Part shown: piece after piece, positions 9,121-18,422 of the stretch
Layout of the letters: each line of letters starts with the position of its first letter
How positions within the stretch are numbered: position 1 is the stretch's first letter
Source of the DNA: an uncultured Agathobacter sp.
GTDB taxonomy: Bacteria > Bacillota > Clostridia > Lachnospirales > Lachnospiraceae
Direction: 5' to 3'
Length of the DNA stretch: 64,000 nucleotides
Assembly: GCA_934316545.1 (NCBI GenBank)
Contig: CAKRDT010000004.1
Span: forward strand, 20,766-84,765
The notes under the pieces: generated by a model
Seen by the model: only the letters and a program-made list of their open reading frames with translations
The model's database searches: none
Told to the model about the DNA's origin: nothing
Translations under genes and position numbers: made by a program

Positions 9121-9200
9121 GACTCCAAGGCTGGTTTCTGCAAGGACACTAGTGATTCTGCCTAAAATCGTGTTCCTTGCAGAAACCAGCCTTTGGAGTC
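9121..9200. repeat. Large near-perfect inverted repeat
   Basis: The arm at 9121-9148 (GACTCCAAGGCTGGTTTCTG...) is complementary to 9170-9200 with only a few mismatches, giving a stem of about 28 bp around a 21-base loop. Weaker complementarity continues outward: TTGCTGC near 9098 against GCAGCAA near 9220, and ATCTTTC against GAAAGAT. The full imperfect palindrome therefore covers about 9098-9228. It sits in the 389-bp gap between the flippase-like gene and the 3' end of carB, with no coding sequence. The loop carries a 14-base string repeated at 63938-63951, suggesting a dispersed palindromic element. The rest of 9229-9361 shows nothing I can identify. Confidence 0.75.
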
Positions 9201-9361
9201 ATCTCTACGAAAGATTCGCAGCAGCAAACGTCTCTAACAATGCAGACAGCCACAACATGTAAAATAATCCCGGCTTCTCCGTTCTTCGAACTCTCGAACC
9301 CGGACCAACATTCGCAATCCGGACTATCGTCCTACTTGCTCATGTGGTTTACCCATCTAAT

Positions 9362-9402
9362 AAAAAAGCTGGTTAGGCTACAAGTAGCCAACCAGCTTTT
9401 TT
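9362..9402 (-). terminator. carAB terminator
   Basis: AAAAAAGCTGGTT...GGCTA (9362-9380) pairs with TAGCC..ACCAGCTTTTTT (9385-9402) around CAAG, directly downstream of the carB stop, with a six-base T-run in both directions. Confidence 0.88.
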
Positions 9403-9417
9403 ACTGATGGGATTATT

Positions 9418-12400
9418 TTACACGTTCTTAACAGTAGCAATATCAACCGGAGTGAGCTGTCCGTTCGCAGTCTCAAGGGAACGGGCAAGTGCATTTGCAG
9501 TATCCATCGCAGTAATACAGTAGACACCTGTCTCGATCGCATTACGACGGATCAGGAATCCGTCTCTTGTCTTATCACCGTTACCCTGTGTAGGGGTATC
9601 GATCACAAGGTCAATCTTATGTCCGAGAATCAGATCCATGACGTTCGGTGATTCCTGCGTGATCTTGTTGACGCGGAGTGCGTTGACCCCGTGCTCCTGT
9701 AAGTACTTTGCGGTACTTCTTGTTGCGTAGATTTTGTATCCGAGCGCTTCGAAACGCTTTGCAACGCCGACAGCCTCCGGCTTATCGGCATCCTTTACGG
9801 TCATGATCATCTGCTTATGCTTCGGAAGCTGTACACCTGCTCCTAAGAACGCTTTGTACAGTGCCTCGTTGAAGGACTTGGCAATACCAAGACACTCACC
9901 GGTTGATTTCATCTCCGGTCCAAGGCTGATCTCTGCACCACGCAGCTTCTCAAATGAGAATACCGGCATCTTGATCGCAATATAATCTGCAACCGGTGCA
10001 AGTCCAGGCTCGTATCCGAGTCCGCGGATCGTGTTGCCGATGATCACCTTTGTTGCAAGGTCAACGATCGGAATACCGGTTACCTTGCTGATGTACGGAA
10101 CCGTTCTGGATGAACGTGGGTTCACCTCGATGACATATACTTCCTCGTTCATTGCGATGAACTGGATGTTGATCAGTCCGATTACGTGCAGCGCCTGTGC
10201 CAGACGCTTCGTATACTCTACGATCGTATCCTTTACTTTATCACTGATCGTCGGCGCCGGATATACCGAGATACTGTCTCCGGAATGGACACCGGTACGC
10301 TCGATATGCTCCATGATACCAGGGATGAGAATGTCGGTTCCGTCACATACGGCATCGACCTCAATCTCCTTACCCTGTAAATATTTATCAACAAGGATTG
10401 GATGATCCTGTGCAATACGATTGATGATTCCGATGAACTCTTCAATCTCCTCATCGTTAAAGGCGATCTTCATACCCTGTCCGCCAAGTACGTAAGACGG
10501 ACGAACAAGTACCGGATAACCGAGACGATTGGCAACTTCCTTGGCTTCCTCTGCGGTAAATACCGTTCCACCGGCAGCTCTCGGAATATGCGTTTTCTCA
10601 AGGATCTCATCGAAAAGCTCACGATCCTCGGCCGCATCAACATCTTCTGCCTTGGTTCCAAGGATCTTAACGCCCATCTTCATTAACGCTTCGGTCAGCT
10701 TGATAGCAGTCTGTCCACCGAACTGTACGACTGCGCCGTCCGGCTTCTCGATATTGACAATGCTCTCAACATCTTCTGCCGTCAGTGGCTCGAAGTAAAG
10801 CTTGTCTGCAATATCAAAGTCGGTTGATACGGTTTCAGGGTTGTTGTTGATGATAACCGTCTCCCAGCCTTCCTTTGCGAAAGCCCATGTACAATGTACG
10901 GAACAGAAGTCGAACTCGATACCCTGTCCGATACGGATCGGGCCGGATCCAAGAACGAGGACCTTCTTCTGCGGATTCGTCTCAGCCGCCTCATTCTCAC
11001 TTCCGTACACACTGTAGTAATATGGAGTCTCTGCTGCGAACTCAGCCGCACAGGTATCTACCATCTTGTATGCTGCTACGATTCCGTTGGCATAACGCAT
11101 CTCTTTGATCTCGTCCTCGGTCTTACCTGTGAGTCTTGCGATGACATTGTCCGGGAACTCGATTCTCTTTGCTTCCTTTAAGAGATCCACGGTAAGTTCT
11201 TCATTCTGAAGTCTCTTCTCCATCTCAACAAGGATTGCGATCTTGTCGATGAACCAACGGTCAATCTTTGTAATATCATAAATGTGATCGTAAGATACAC
11301 CACGGCGCAAAGCCTCTGCGATCACCCAGATTCTGCGATCATCCACAACATGAAGCTGTGCCTCAAGCTCCTCATCGTTTAAGTTCGAGAAGTCATACGA
11401 TAACAGGCAGTCCACATGCTGCTCAAGAGAACGGATGGCTTTCATCAAAGCACCCTCGAAATTATCACAGATACTCATAACCTCACCGGTTGCCTTCATC
11501 TGTGTGCTTAAGGTTCTCTTTGCGGTCAGGAACTTATCAAACGGAAGTCTCGGAATCTTGACAACGCAGTAATCAAGCATCGGCTCGAAGCTTGCGTATG
11601 TCTTCTGTGTAATGGCATTCTTGATCTCATCAAGAGTATATCCCAAAGCGATCTTCGCGGTAACCTTGGCGATCGGATATCCGGTTGCTTTGGATGCCAA
11701 AGCGGAAGAACGGGATACTCGAGGGTTAACCTCGATTACACAATATTCGAATGAATCCGGATTCAAAGCGTACTGTACGTTACATCCTCCGGTAATCTTT
11801 AACTCATCGATAATGTTCAATGCAGAGCTGCGGAGCATCTGGTATTCCTTGTCTCCGAGTGTCTGTGACGGAGCAACTACGATCGAATCGCCGGTATGCA
11901 CGCCGACCGGATCAATATTCTCCATGTTACATACGGTAATACAGTTGCCGTTTGCATCACGCATTACCTCGTACTCAACTTCCTTCCATCCGGCGATGCA
12001 ACGCTCTACAAGTACCTCGCCGACACGGCTTAAACGAAGTCCGTTGCTTAAGATATCAACAAGCTCCTGCTCGTTGTGGGCGATACCGCCGCCGCTTCCT
12101 CCAAGTGTGAAAGCAGGACGAAGGACAACCGGATATCCGATGGTATTCGTGAACTTGATACCATCCTCTACGGTATTAACAACCTGTGATGCGGCACAAG
12201 GCTCACCGATCTTCTCCATCGTATCCTTGAAGGCCTGACGGTCCTCGGCCTTGAAAATCGTCTCAGCGGTTGTACCGATTAATTTAACGCCATGCTCCTC
12301 AAGGAATCCTGACTCTGCAAGCTCCATACCAAGGTTCAGACCGGCTTGTCCACCAAGTGTCGGAAGCACACTGTCCGGCTTCTCCTTTAAAATAATCTCT

Positions 12401-12624
12401 TTTAATACATCAACCGTAAGAGGCTCAATATATACCTGATCTGCAATCTGTTTATCGGTCATGATGGTTGCAGGGTTTGAGTTAACGAGACATACTTCCA
12501 CGCCCTCTTCTTTTAAAGAACGGCATGCCTGTGTTCCGGCGTAATCGAACTCTGCTGCCTGTCCGATGACAATCGGACCGGAACCGATCACTAATACTTT
12601 TTTAATCTCTTTATTTCTTGGCAT
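9418..12624 (-). CDS. carB: Carbamoyl-phosphate synthase large subunit
   Basis: 1068 residues, full length. It makes carbamoyl phosphate from bicarbonate, ammonia and two ATP for pyrimidine and arginine synthesis. The two duplicated halves are visible: VLVIGSGPIVIGQAAEFDY near the start and VLVLGSGPIRIGQGIEFDF near residue 555. Each is followed by an ATP-grasp domain (LRPAFTLGGSGGGIA and VRPSYVLGGQGMKIA). The C-terminal 140 residues form the MGS-type allosteric domain (LVIDTPTQGN...RRNAIETGVYCIT). The start overlaps the carA stop by one base (TAATG). Confidence 0.98.
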   Translation of the reverse strand: MPRNKEIKKVLVIGSGPIVIGQAAEFDYAGTQACRSLKEEGVEVCLVNSNPATIMTDKQIADQVYIEPLTVDVLKEIILKEKPDSVLPTLGGQAGLNLGMELAESGFLEEHGVKLIGTTAETIFKAEDRQAFKDTMEKIGEPCAASQVVNTVEDGIKFTNTIGYPVVLRPAFTLGGSGGGIAHNEQELVDILSNGLRLSRVGEVLVERCIAGWKEVEYEVMRDANGNCITVCNMENIDPVGVHTGDSIVVAPSQTLGDKEYQMLRSSALNIIDELKITGGCNVQYALNPDSFEYCVIEVNPRVSRSSALASKATGYPIAKVTAKIALGYTLDEIKNAITQKTYASFEPMLDYCVVKIPRLPFDKFLTAKRTLSTQMKATGEVMSICDNFEGALMKAIRSLEQHVDCLLSYDFSNLNDEELEAQLHVVDDRRIWVIAEALRRGVSYDHIYDITKIDRWFIDKIAILVEMEKRLQNEELTVDLLKEAKRIEFPDNVIARLTGKTEDEIKEMRYANGIVAAYKMVDTCAAEFAAETPYYYSVYGSENEAAETNPQKKVLVLGSGPIRIGQGIEFDFCSVHCTWAFAKEGWETVIINNNPETVSTDFDIADKLYFEPLTAEDVESIVNIEKPDGAVVQFGGQTAIKLTEALMKMGVKILGTKAEDVDAAEDRELFDEILEKTHIPRAAGGTVFTAEEAKEVANRLGYPVLVRPSYVLGGQGMKIAFNDEEIEEFIGIINRIAQDHPILVDKYLQGKEIEVDAVCDGTDILIPGIMEHIERTGVHSGDSISVYPAPTISDKVKDTIVEYTKRLAQALHVIGLINIQFIAMNEEVYVIEVNPRSSRTVPYISKVTGIPIVDLATKVIIGNTIRGLGYEPGLAPVADYIAIKMPVFSFEKLRGAEISLGPEMKSTGECLGIAKSFNEALYKAFLGAGVQLPKHKQMIMTVKDADKPEAVGVAKRFEALGYKIYATRSTAKYLQEHGVNALRVNKITQESPNVMDLILGHKIDLVIDTPTQGNGDKTRDGFLIRRNAIETGVYCITAMDTANALARSLETANGQLTPVDIATVKNV

Positions 12625-13700
12625 TATTTCTTTCCTCCTCTGTCCATCATATCGATAAAACGGTCAAACAGATACGCGGAATCCTGTGGTCCAGGGCAGG
12701 CCTCCGGGTGGAACTGTACCGTGAAAATGTTCTTGCCAACATACTCAAGGCCTTCGTTTGTTCCATCATTAACGTTGACAAATGCAGGTTTGGCAACATT
12801 CGGATCAAGTGTATCGGTATCAACCACATATCCGTGGTTCTGGGAAGAAATATAGACGCGGTTTGTCTTTAAATCCTTAACCGGATGATTTCCTCCACGA
12901 TGTCCGTATTTCATCTTATGCGTGTCCGCTCCGGTTGCCAACGCCATAAGCTGGTGTCCGAGACAGATGGCAAAAATCGGCACATCGCTCTCATATAATT
13001 TATGAATCTCCTCGATGATCTCCTTGCACTCCTTCGGATCTCCAGGTCCGTTGCTGAGCATAATGCCATCCGGATTCGTTGCAAGGATTTCCCCGGCGCT
13101 CGTGTGTGCCGGATAGATCGTCACTTCGCATCCTCTTGCATTCAAAGATTTTGCAATATTATTCTTCGCACCGAGATCGAGCAACGCGACCCTCTTTCCG
13201 GTTCCGCGAAGAACTTTTTTCTCGCTGCAGGTTACTTTATCCACAACATTTCCTGTCGTATATTCCTTTAATTTAGGAAGAATCTCATCCAGATTGTAAT
13301 TCTCATTCGTTGTGATCATTCCGTTCATGGTTCCCTTCTCACGAAGAATCTTCGTCAGTGCACGGGTATCGATGCCGGCCACACCTGGAATATCATGCTT
13401 TGCCAAAAAATCCTGAATCGTTCCTTCGCATCGGAAGTTGCTGGCGGTACGGGATAATTCTCTTACGATATATCCGTCTGGCCAAGGACGTGCGGATTCC
13501 ATATCCGGTGTGATTCCGTAATTTCCGATCAGCGGATAGGTCATAACCACGGCCTGTCCCGCATAGGAAGGATCGGTAAGAACCTCCAAATATCCTGTCA
13601 TAGAAGTGTTAAATACGATCTCACTGATCACTTCTCTTGTAGAACCGATGCTTGTTCCTGTAAATACGGTTCCATCTTCGAGTATCAAGAAAGCTTTCAT
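12624..13700 (-). CDS. carA: Carbamoyl-phosphate synthase small subunit
   Basis: 358 residues. The N-terminal half is the CPSase small-chain domain. The C-terminal half is a class I glutamine amidotransferase with the nucleophile in FAICLGHQLMA and the His/Glu pair in VQFHPEACPGP. It hydrolyses glutamine and passes ammonia to CarB. A single carAB with an attenuator-like leader suggests pyrimidine-responsive control. The leader has a promoter, a GGCAG/CTGCC hairpin and a terminator-like hairpin in the 180 bases before the start. Confidence 0.98.
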   Translation of the reverse strand: MKAFLILEDGTVFTGTSIGSTREVISEIVFNTSMTGYLEVLTDPSYAGQAVVMTYPLIGNYGITPDMESARPWPDGYIVRELSRTASNFRCEGTIQDFLAKHDIPGVAGIDTRALTKILREKGTMNGMITTNENYNLDEILPKLKEYTTGNVVDKVTCSEKKVLRGTGKRVALLDLGAKNNIAKSLNARGCEVTIYPAHTSAGEILATNPDGIMLSNGPGDPKECKEIIEEIHKLYESDVPIFAICLGHQLMALATGADTHKMKYGHRGGNHPVKDLKTNRVYISSQNHGYVVDTDTLDPNVAKPAFVNVNDGTNEGLEYVGKNIFTVQFHPEACPGPQDSAYLFDRFIDMMDRGGKK

Positions 13701-13741
13701 TATATGCCCTGCCTTTCTGTTGTGTTTCCCTGCATCTTGGC

Positions 13742-13800
13742 AAAAAAAAAGAGAGCGTCTCTTTTTTTGCTATCATTGCGGCAGACTTATCGCCCCTGCC
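13742..13800 (-). promoter_or_regulatory. Attenuator-like leader of carAB
   Basis: On the transcript, GGCAG...CTGCC (13780-13800) is followed by a hairpin A5GAGA-CGC-TCTCT5 ending in a run of nine T at 13742-13750, about 40 bases before the carA start. This resembles a transcription attenuator. I could not convincingly match a PyrR-binding loop, so the regulator is unknown. Confidence 0.5.
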
Positions 13801-13812
13801 TAAATTGTAAAA

Positions 13813-13841
13813 AGTTTATCATAATATGGCACTTTTTTCAA
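13813..13841 (-). promoter_or_regulatory. carAB promoter overlapped by an inverted repeat
   Basis: TTGAAA (13836-13841) and TAAACT (13813-13818) are 17 bases apart on the minus strand. The -35 box lies inside an 11-bp inverted repeat (GGCACTTTTTT at 13828-13838, AAAAAAGTGCC at 13856-13866), a possible operator. Confidence 0.5.
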
Positions 13842-13940
13842 CCACTTTAGCATCAAAAAAAGTGCCGAGGTTTTTTTAATAAATATGTACATTTTATACA
13901 TTTTGTTGATAATGCCTTCTGTATATCTGTCTGCGATCTT

Positions 13941-14516
13941 CTACGAGATCAATCCGATCAGCCCGATCACAACGGCCAGAATACAGAAAAACAACGACCC
14001 GAATACTACCGACAGCACAACAGCGGTTGAAAGAGGCTTCTTTTCATATGTAATCTCGTCCACACTGCATGCCTGCATCGAAACAAAATCATTATTTGGC
14101 ATTACATTCATTCTTTTGAACTTACGCTTTGTAAAATATCGTTCCGTCCAGACCGGCATCGCGTTCAGTGTGACCATTGGAAGATTATAAGTACTTTTTG
14201 CATATTTTCGCATTTCATAAACAAGTTTCTTACCAATTCCACGTCTCTGGTACATCGGATGAACATATAGCATCGTAATATGACCTTCCGACTGCATCGC
14301 AGACATTCCTACGATTGTTCCCTGCTCATACGCGCCCCACATGGCAAGATACCCTTCTTCCATCATATGCTTCAAATAATCCTGAAGGCTGTACTGCTCG
14401 AACGCCTGCGTCATCTTCGGATTCGGAATCGAATTGCGCAGACAGTAATCAAACACGCCGCGTGCCAGGCCTGCCGCTTCCGGCAGCTGTTCCGTTGTTA
14501 ATATTTTAATTTCCAT
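13941..14516 (-). CDS. GNAT-family acetyltransferase with C-terminal membrane anchor
   Basis: 191 residues from the ATG at 14516, which AAGGAG precedes by a good distance. Residues 1-150 form a GNAT fold; the acetyl-CoA loop is YVHPMYQRRGIGKKLV. After a short linker, the last 30 residues (VVLSVVFGSLFFCILAVVIG) form one hydrophobic helix, unusual for a GNAT enzyme and suggesting membrane attachment. The substrate is unknown. It stands alone between carAB and recD2. Confidence 0.8.
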   Translation of the reverse strand: MEIKILTTEQLPEAAGLARGVFDYCLRNSIPNPKMTQAFEQYSLQDYLKHMMEEGYLAMWGAYEQGTIVGMSAMQSEGHITMLYVHPMYQRRGIGKKLVYEMRKYAKSTYNLPMVTLNAMPVWTERYFTKRKFKRMNVMPNNDFVSMQACSVDEITYEKKPLSTAVVLSVVFGSLFFCILAVVIGLIGLIS

Positions 14517-14609
14517 AGAGTATGCTCCTTTCATGCCAGCATCATCCCTGCTTGTTCTTCCCCGAGTGCATGGATGCTGCATATCGTTTTCTATGTAATC
14601 GCCGACTTA

Positions 14610-16844
14610 TCACATTTCGTCTGCATCCTCCACCAGCCGGTCACGCAGACCGCTGTAACGTTTCAGCTGCGAATTATTTGCGATCATCTGCTCGAACGTC
14701 GTATCGTTGCCCACAATTGTAACACATTTTTTTGCTCTGGTCACAGCCGTATACAAAAGATTCCGGTTCATAAGCATGCGGGGACCTGTCAGCAACGGAA
14801 TCACGACTGCCGGATACTCAGAGCCCTGCGACTTATGGATAGTTACTGCATAAGCAAGTTCCAGCTCCTCCAGAAGTTTAAACGGATACTCAACCATGCG
14901 CCCCTCATCAAAGCACACGGTTACCGTCTCCGCAAAGTCATTGATTTCCTCGATAATTCCCGTATCTCCATTGAACACACCGGTTCCCTTATCAATGCAC
15001 AGACCGTATTTGCTGCGGATTTCCCATTCAAGCTGATAATTGTTCTTGATCTGCATCACTTTGTCGCCCTCGCGAAAAAGCGTTGTCCCATGTTCCTTTT
15101 CTTTTTTGCGTTTGTCCGGTGGGTTTAAGTACATCTGAAGCACCGTATTTAAGCGTTCCACACCAAGCAGGCCCTTCCTCATCGGTGTCAGCACCTGAAT
15201 ATCCATCATAGACGCGCCGACAAACTTCGGAAGTTTCTGCAAAATCAGCTGTAAAGTAACATTAATGATCTTGTCCGCATCGTAACGCTTCAGGAAAAAG
15301 AAATCCATACTCTTGTTGTCCAGTTCCACCGGCTCGCCACGATTGATCTTGTGCGCATTTACGATAATATCACTCGTACTTGCCTGCCGGAAGATTTTTG
15401 TCAGCATAACCGTGTGAAAAAGCTTCGAATCAATAATATCCTTGAGTACATTTCCCGGTCCCACACTCGGCAGCTGATTGACATCGCCCACAAGGATCAG
15501 GCGTGTTCCCGCCACGATCGCTTTTAACAGGGAATACATCAGCGAGATATCGACCATCGACATCTCATCGATGATGATGACATCCGTCTCAAGCGGATTC
15601 TGCGCATTTCGCTCGAAGCCCGCGTTTCCTTCCACGCCACCATTCAGTTCCAGCATCCGGTGGATCGTGCGCGCCTCGAAGCCGGTCGTCTCACTCATTC
15701 GTTTGGCTGCGCGCCCGGTCGGTGCCGCAAGGAAGATATCCATGCCCTCTGACTCAAAATATTTAATGATTGTATTAATCGTTGTTGTCTTTCCTGTACC
15801 CGGTCCACCGGTGATCACAAGCACACCGTTTCTTACGGCTTCCTTGACCGCTTCCACCTGATGTTCATCCAGATCCATCTTCGTCTGCTTCTCGATCTGA
15901 CGAAGCCGTGCCTCGATCTCGATATCCGGCACATCAAAAGTGGCATCCAGCCGTTTTAACATGGTTGCCGCATTCGCTTCCATATAGAAGAAAGTGCTCG
16001 CATAGATCTGTGTGACATCATCCGCCTGCCGCATGATGATCTTGCGGTCCATCGCAAGGTTCATGTAATGTTTCTCAATATATTCCGGTTCAATCTCAAG
16101 CAGCGCACTCGCGCGCTGTGTCAGTTCCGGCATCGGCAGGTAAGTATTTCCCTCATTGGATGCCTGCAGGAGTGCGTACTGGATCCCGCTTCGGATCCGG
16201 AAATCCGAATCGGTACGGATACCGACACGAGACGCGATCTCATCCGCGGTGCGGAATCCCACGCCATCCACGTCATCCGCCATCCGGTACGGATTCTCTT
16301 TTAAGATACTGTATACTTCCTGCCCATAGGTATTGTAGATCTTGACTGCAAGTGTCGTACTGATACCATACTGTTGCAGAAAGATCATCGCCTGCCGCAG
16401 GTCACGCTTCTCGTTTACCTGATCTGCGATCTCCATCGCCTTGCGCTGGCTGATTCCCTTGACTTCCGCAAGCCGCTCCGGCTCCTCCTCAATGATACGG
16501 AACGTATCTTCCTTGAATCTTCTGACAATTCTTGCAGCCAAAGCGATACCGATTCCCTTGATCGCGCCGGATCCGAGATAACGCTCGATTGCAAGTTCGT
16601 CCTGAGGTGCTTTTTCCTCGAAACTTTTGACCGCAAACTGTCTTCCGTAAGTCGGATGATCCGTATATTCGCCATGCGCCTCAATGCATTCGCCCTCTGC
16701 GATATCGGAAAATATGCCTACACAGGTCAGTTCCTCCTCATCGCAGATCATCACCATCACGGTATAACCATTGTCACTATTTCGAAATACAATGTGATCG
16801 ACATAACCGTTTATCACTTCTTCATTACTCTGCTGCTTGTCCAA
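14610..16844 (-). CDS. recD2: RecD2-type 5'-3' DNA helicase
   Basis: 744 residues if translation starts at the TTG at 16844, which follows GAGAGG; the reading frame is open further upstream but without a ribosome-binding site or family-like sequence. The N-terminal 320 residues hold the RecD2 OB-fold and helix-hairpin-helix region (GSGAIKGIGIALAARIV, YGISTTLAVKIYNTYG). The SF1 helicase core has Walker A VITGGPGTGKTTT, Walker B VIIIDEMSMVD and motif VI-like HKSQGSEYPAVVIPL. There is no RecBC partner nearby, as is normal for RecD2, which acts in recombination and mismatch repair. Confidence 0.93.
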   Translation of the reverse strand: MDKQQSNEEVINGYVDHIVFRNSDNGYTVMVMICDEEELTCVGIFSDIAEGECIEAHGEYTDHPTYGRQFAVKSFEEKAPQDELAIERYLGSGAIKGIGIALAARIVRRFKEDTFRIIEEEPERLAEVKGISQRKAMEIADQVNEKRDLRQAMIFLQQYGISTTLAVKIYNTYGQEVYSILKENPYRMADDVDGVGFRTADEIASRVGIRTDSDFRIRSGIQYALLQASNEGNTYLPMPELTQRASALLEIEPEYIEKHYMNLAMDRKIIMRQADDVTQIYASTFFYMEANAATMLKRLDATFDVPDIEIEARLRQIEKQTKMDLDEHQVEAVKEAVRNGVLVITGGPGTGKTTTINTIIKYFESEGMDIFLAAPTGRAAKRMSETTGFEARTIHRMLELNGGVEGNAGFERNAQNPLETDVIIIDEMSMVDISLMYSLLKAIVAGTRLILVGDVNQLPSVGPGNVLKDIIDSKLFHTVMLTKIFRQASTSDIIVNAHKINRGEPVELDNKSMDFFFLKRYDADKIINVTLQLILQKLPKFVGASMMDIQVLTPMRKGLLGVERLNTVLQMYLNPPDKRKKEKEHGTTLFREGDKVMQIKNNYQLEWEIRSKYGLCIDKGTGVFNGDTGIIEEINDFAETVTVCFDEGRMVEYPFKLLEELELAYAVTIHKSQGSEYPAVVIPLLTGPRMLMNRNLLYTAVTRAKKCVTIVGNDTTFEQMIANNSQLKRYSGLRDRLVEDADEM

Positions 16845-16990
16845 AGTAGTTTCCTCTCTTTTCGTACAAACTCTACGCTCTATTATGAAGCACAATGCGC
16901 ACTCTTTCAAGTCTGCTTTTTGAAGTCCCATAGAAAAGCGATACATTTGCCACACCATTTCATATCCGGGCCGATGCACAGCACAGACAC

Positions 16991-17034
16991 AAGAAGCCCC
17001 CTCTATCGGGCATTCCGATATAAGGGGACTTCTT
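16991..17034 (-). terminator. Terminator-like hairpin after the flagellar rod genes
   Basis: AAGAAGYCCCCT and AGGGGRCTTCTT arms with an inner ATCGG/CCGAT form a long imperfect stem (16991-17034), 26 bases past the stop of the rod-binding protein. The U-run is poor (CTTCTTGTGTC), so termination efficiency is uncertain. Confidence 0.55.
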
Positions 17035-17059
17035 ATATGTTGATTCATGAATAGATTCC

Positions 17060-17425
17060 CTATTCTGTCGTCGTAATATTTAAGTTGCGCCGCATCTGCT
17101 CATAAAGCTGCTGCGTAAGGTTGTCACCAACCTGATCCACCACTTCATCCGCCACGGTTTCAATCACCTGATCCATATACAGATCCTTGTACTGCGACAT
17201 CGTGGAATCTTCATCGTCCGATGAAAAAGAGGACTTCACTTCCTTTAACATCTGCTCCACAAAGTAGGATTCAAAATCTTTGATGACACCTTTTAACTCG
17301 TCCTCCGATGCATCGGAAGAGACATTCTTGAGCGAGTTCTGCAACTCATTACTTGAAGCAGCGCTCGCATCGGTCTTCGCACTCTGATAATTCGAGCTAA
17401 TTCCTGAAATTCCTGATAAATCCAT
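17060..17425 (-). CDS. Flagellar rod-binding protein (FlgJ N-terminal-like)
   Basis: 121 residues. The middle (DFESYFVEQMLKEVKSSF) and the C-terminal DLYMDQVIETVADEV match the rod-binding domain found at the N terminus of FlgJ, here without the muramidase domain, as usual in Firmicutes. It would cap or chaperone rod assembly in the periplasm-equivalent space. It is the last gene of the flgF-flgG operon. A low-complexity Ser/Ala-rich stretch (TDASAASSNELQNSLKN) precedes the domain. Confidence 0.8.
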   Translation of the reverse strand: MDLSGISGISSNYQSAKTDASAASSNELQNSLKNVSSDASEDELKGVIKDFESYFVEQMLKEVKSSFSSDDEDSTMSQYKDLYMDQVIETVADEVVDQVGDNLTQQLYEQMRRNLNITTTE

Positions 17426-17499
17426 CTGTTTTCTCCTTTAACTATCCGGCTGTCTAAACGGCATCCGGCATATCAAATTCTCACACGAATCTGTCAGCA

Positions 17500-18321
17500 T
17501 CATCGTTTGAGATTGTTTGCAGTATCCAGCATGGAATCGGCCGTTGTGATTGCCTTAGAATTTAGCTCATATGCTCTCTGCGCAACGATCATGTTAACCA
17601 TCTCATCTGCAACCTGTACATTCGATCCTTCCAGACGGCTCTGAATGACTTTGCTTCTCGTCAGTCCCCGTGTCGCACCTTCCAGTAATGCATTACCGGA
17701 TGCCGGTGTCGCCTGCAGACGGCTCGAAGAAAGCTTCTCAAGTCCTGCCGGATTGTTAAACTGATAGATTCCGAATGACTGATTCAGTGGAATCACCTGA
17801 CTGGTTGTCGGATCACGGTATGCGATTGAGCCATCCTCGGAGAACACCATACTCTCCGCATTCACATTCCTAGGGACCATAATCTCGTTTCCTCTGGAAT
17901 CAAGGACCGGATATCCCTCCTGATCGGCAAGGATCGTTCTTCCGGCAGCATTCAGGCTCCAGGTAAAATTACCGTTTCTTGTATAATAGGTATTTCCGTC
18001 CGCGCCCCGCACAGCGAAGAATCCGTTTCCTTCGATGGCAAAATCCGTCTTGCTGTCGCTTTCCAGCAGTGCTCCCTGCGTATACATGGAAGTGGTCGCT
18101 GCCACTCTCGTTCCAAGCCCGACCTGTGCCCCGACCGGTTTCTGTTCTCCGTTGGCCGATGTCGTCTTTGTCTGGAGTGTCTGGTACAACAAAGACTTGA
18201 ACTCGGTACGCTCCGTCTTATATCCATTTGTATTTACATTTGATAAATTGTTGGCGATCGTATCTACATTCGTCTGCTCCGCAAGCATTCCGGTTGCCGC
18301 GGTATATAATGCTCTCATCAT
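17500..18321 (-). CDS. flgG: Flagellar basal-body rod protein (FlgG/FlhP type)
   Basis: 273 residues. The N-terminal MMRALYTAATGM and NVDTIANNLSNVNTNGYK are the flagellar rod/hook signature; the C-terminal VQVADEMVNMIVAQRAYELNSKAI is the matching coiled-coil end. It forms part of the distal rod. Its Bacillus subtilis counterpart in this gene order (mbl-flhO-flhP) is FlhP. AGAGG precedes the ATG. Confidence 0.92.
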   Translation of the reverse strand: MMRALYTAATGMLAEQTNVDTIANNLSNVNTNGYKTERTEFKSLLYQTLQTKTTSANGEQKPVGAQVGLGTRVAATTSMYTQGALLESDSKTDFAIEGNGFFAVRGADGNTYYTRNGNFTWSLNAAGRTILADQEGYPVLDSRGNEIMVPRNVNAESMVFSEDGSIAYRDPTTSQVIPLNQSFGIYQFNNPAGLEKLSSSRLQATPASGNALLEGATRGLTRSKVIQSRLEGSNVQVADEMVNMIVAQRAYELNSKAITTADSMLDTANNLKR

Positions 18322-18422
18322 AAGGTATATACCTCTCTGTTCCCTATATCGTTACTGTTTCTATCCCAGCTTCCCTGCCCCAAATGCGTTCAAACGCATA
18401 TTCCATCACTTGTTTCGATCAC

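Noticed and set aside
9265..9360. A possible tRNA on the minus strand, because of GGGTTCGAGAG and a GGAC/GTCC stem.
   Set aside because: The T-arm does not pair (CCGGG against GTTCG), no acceptor or anticodon stem of correct length can be drawn, and no CCA end is present.
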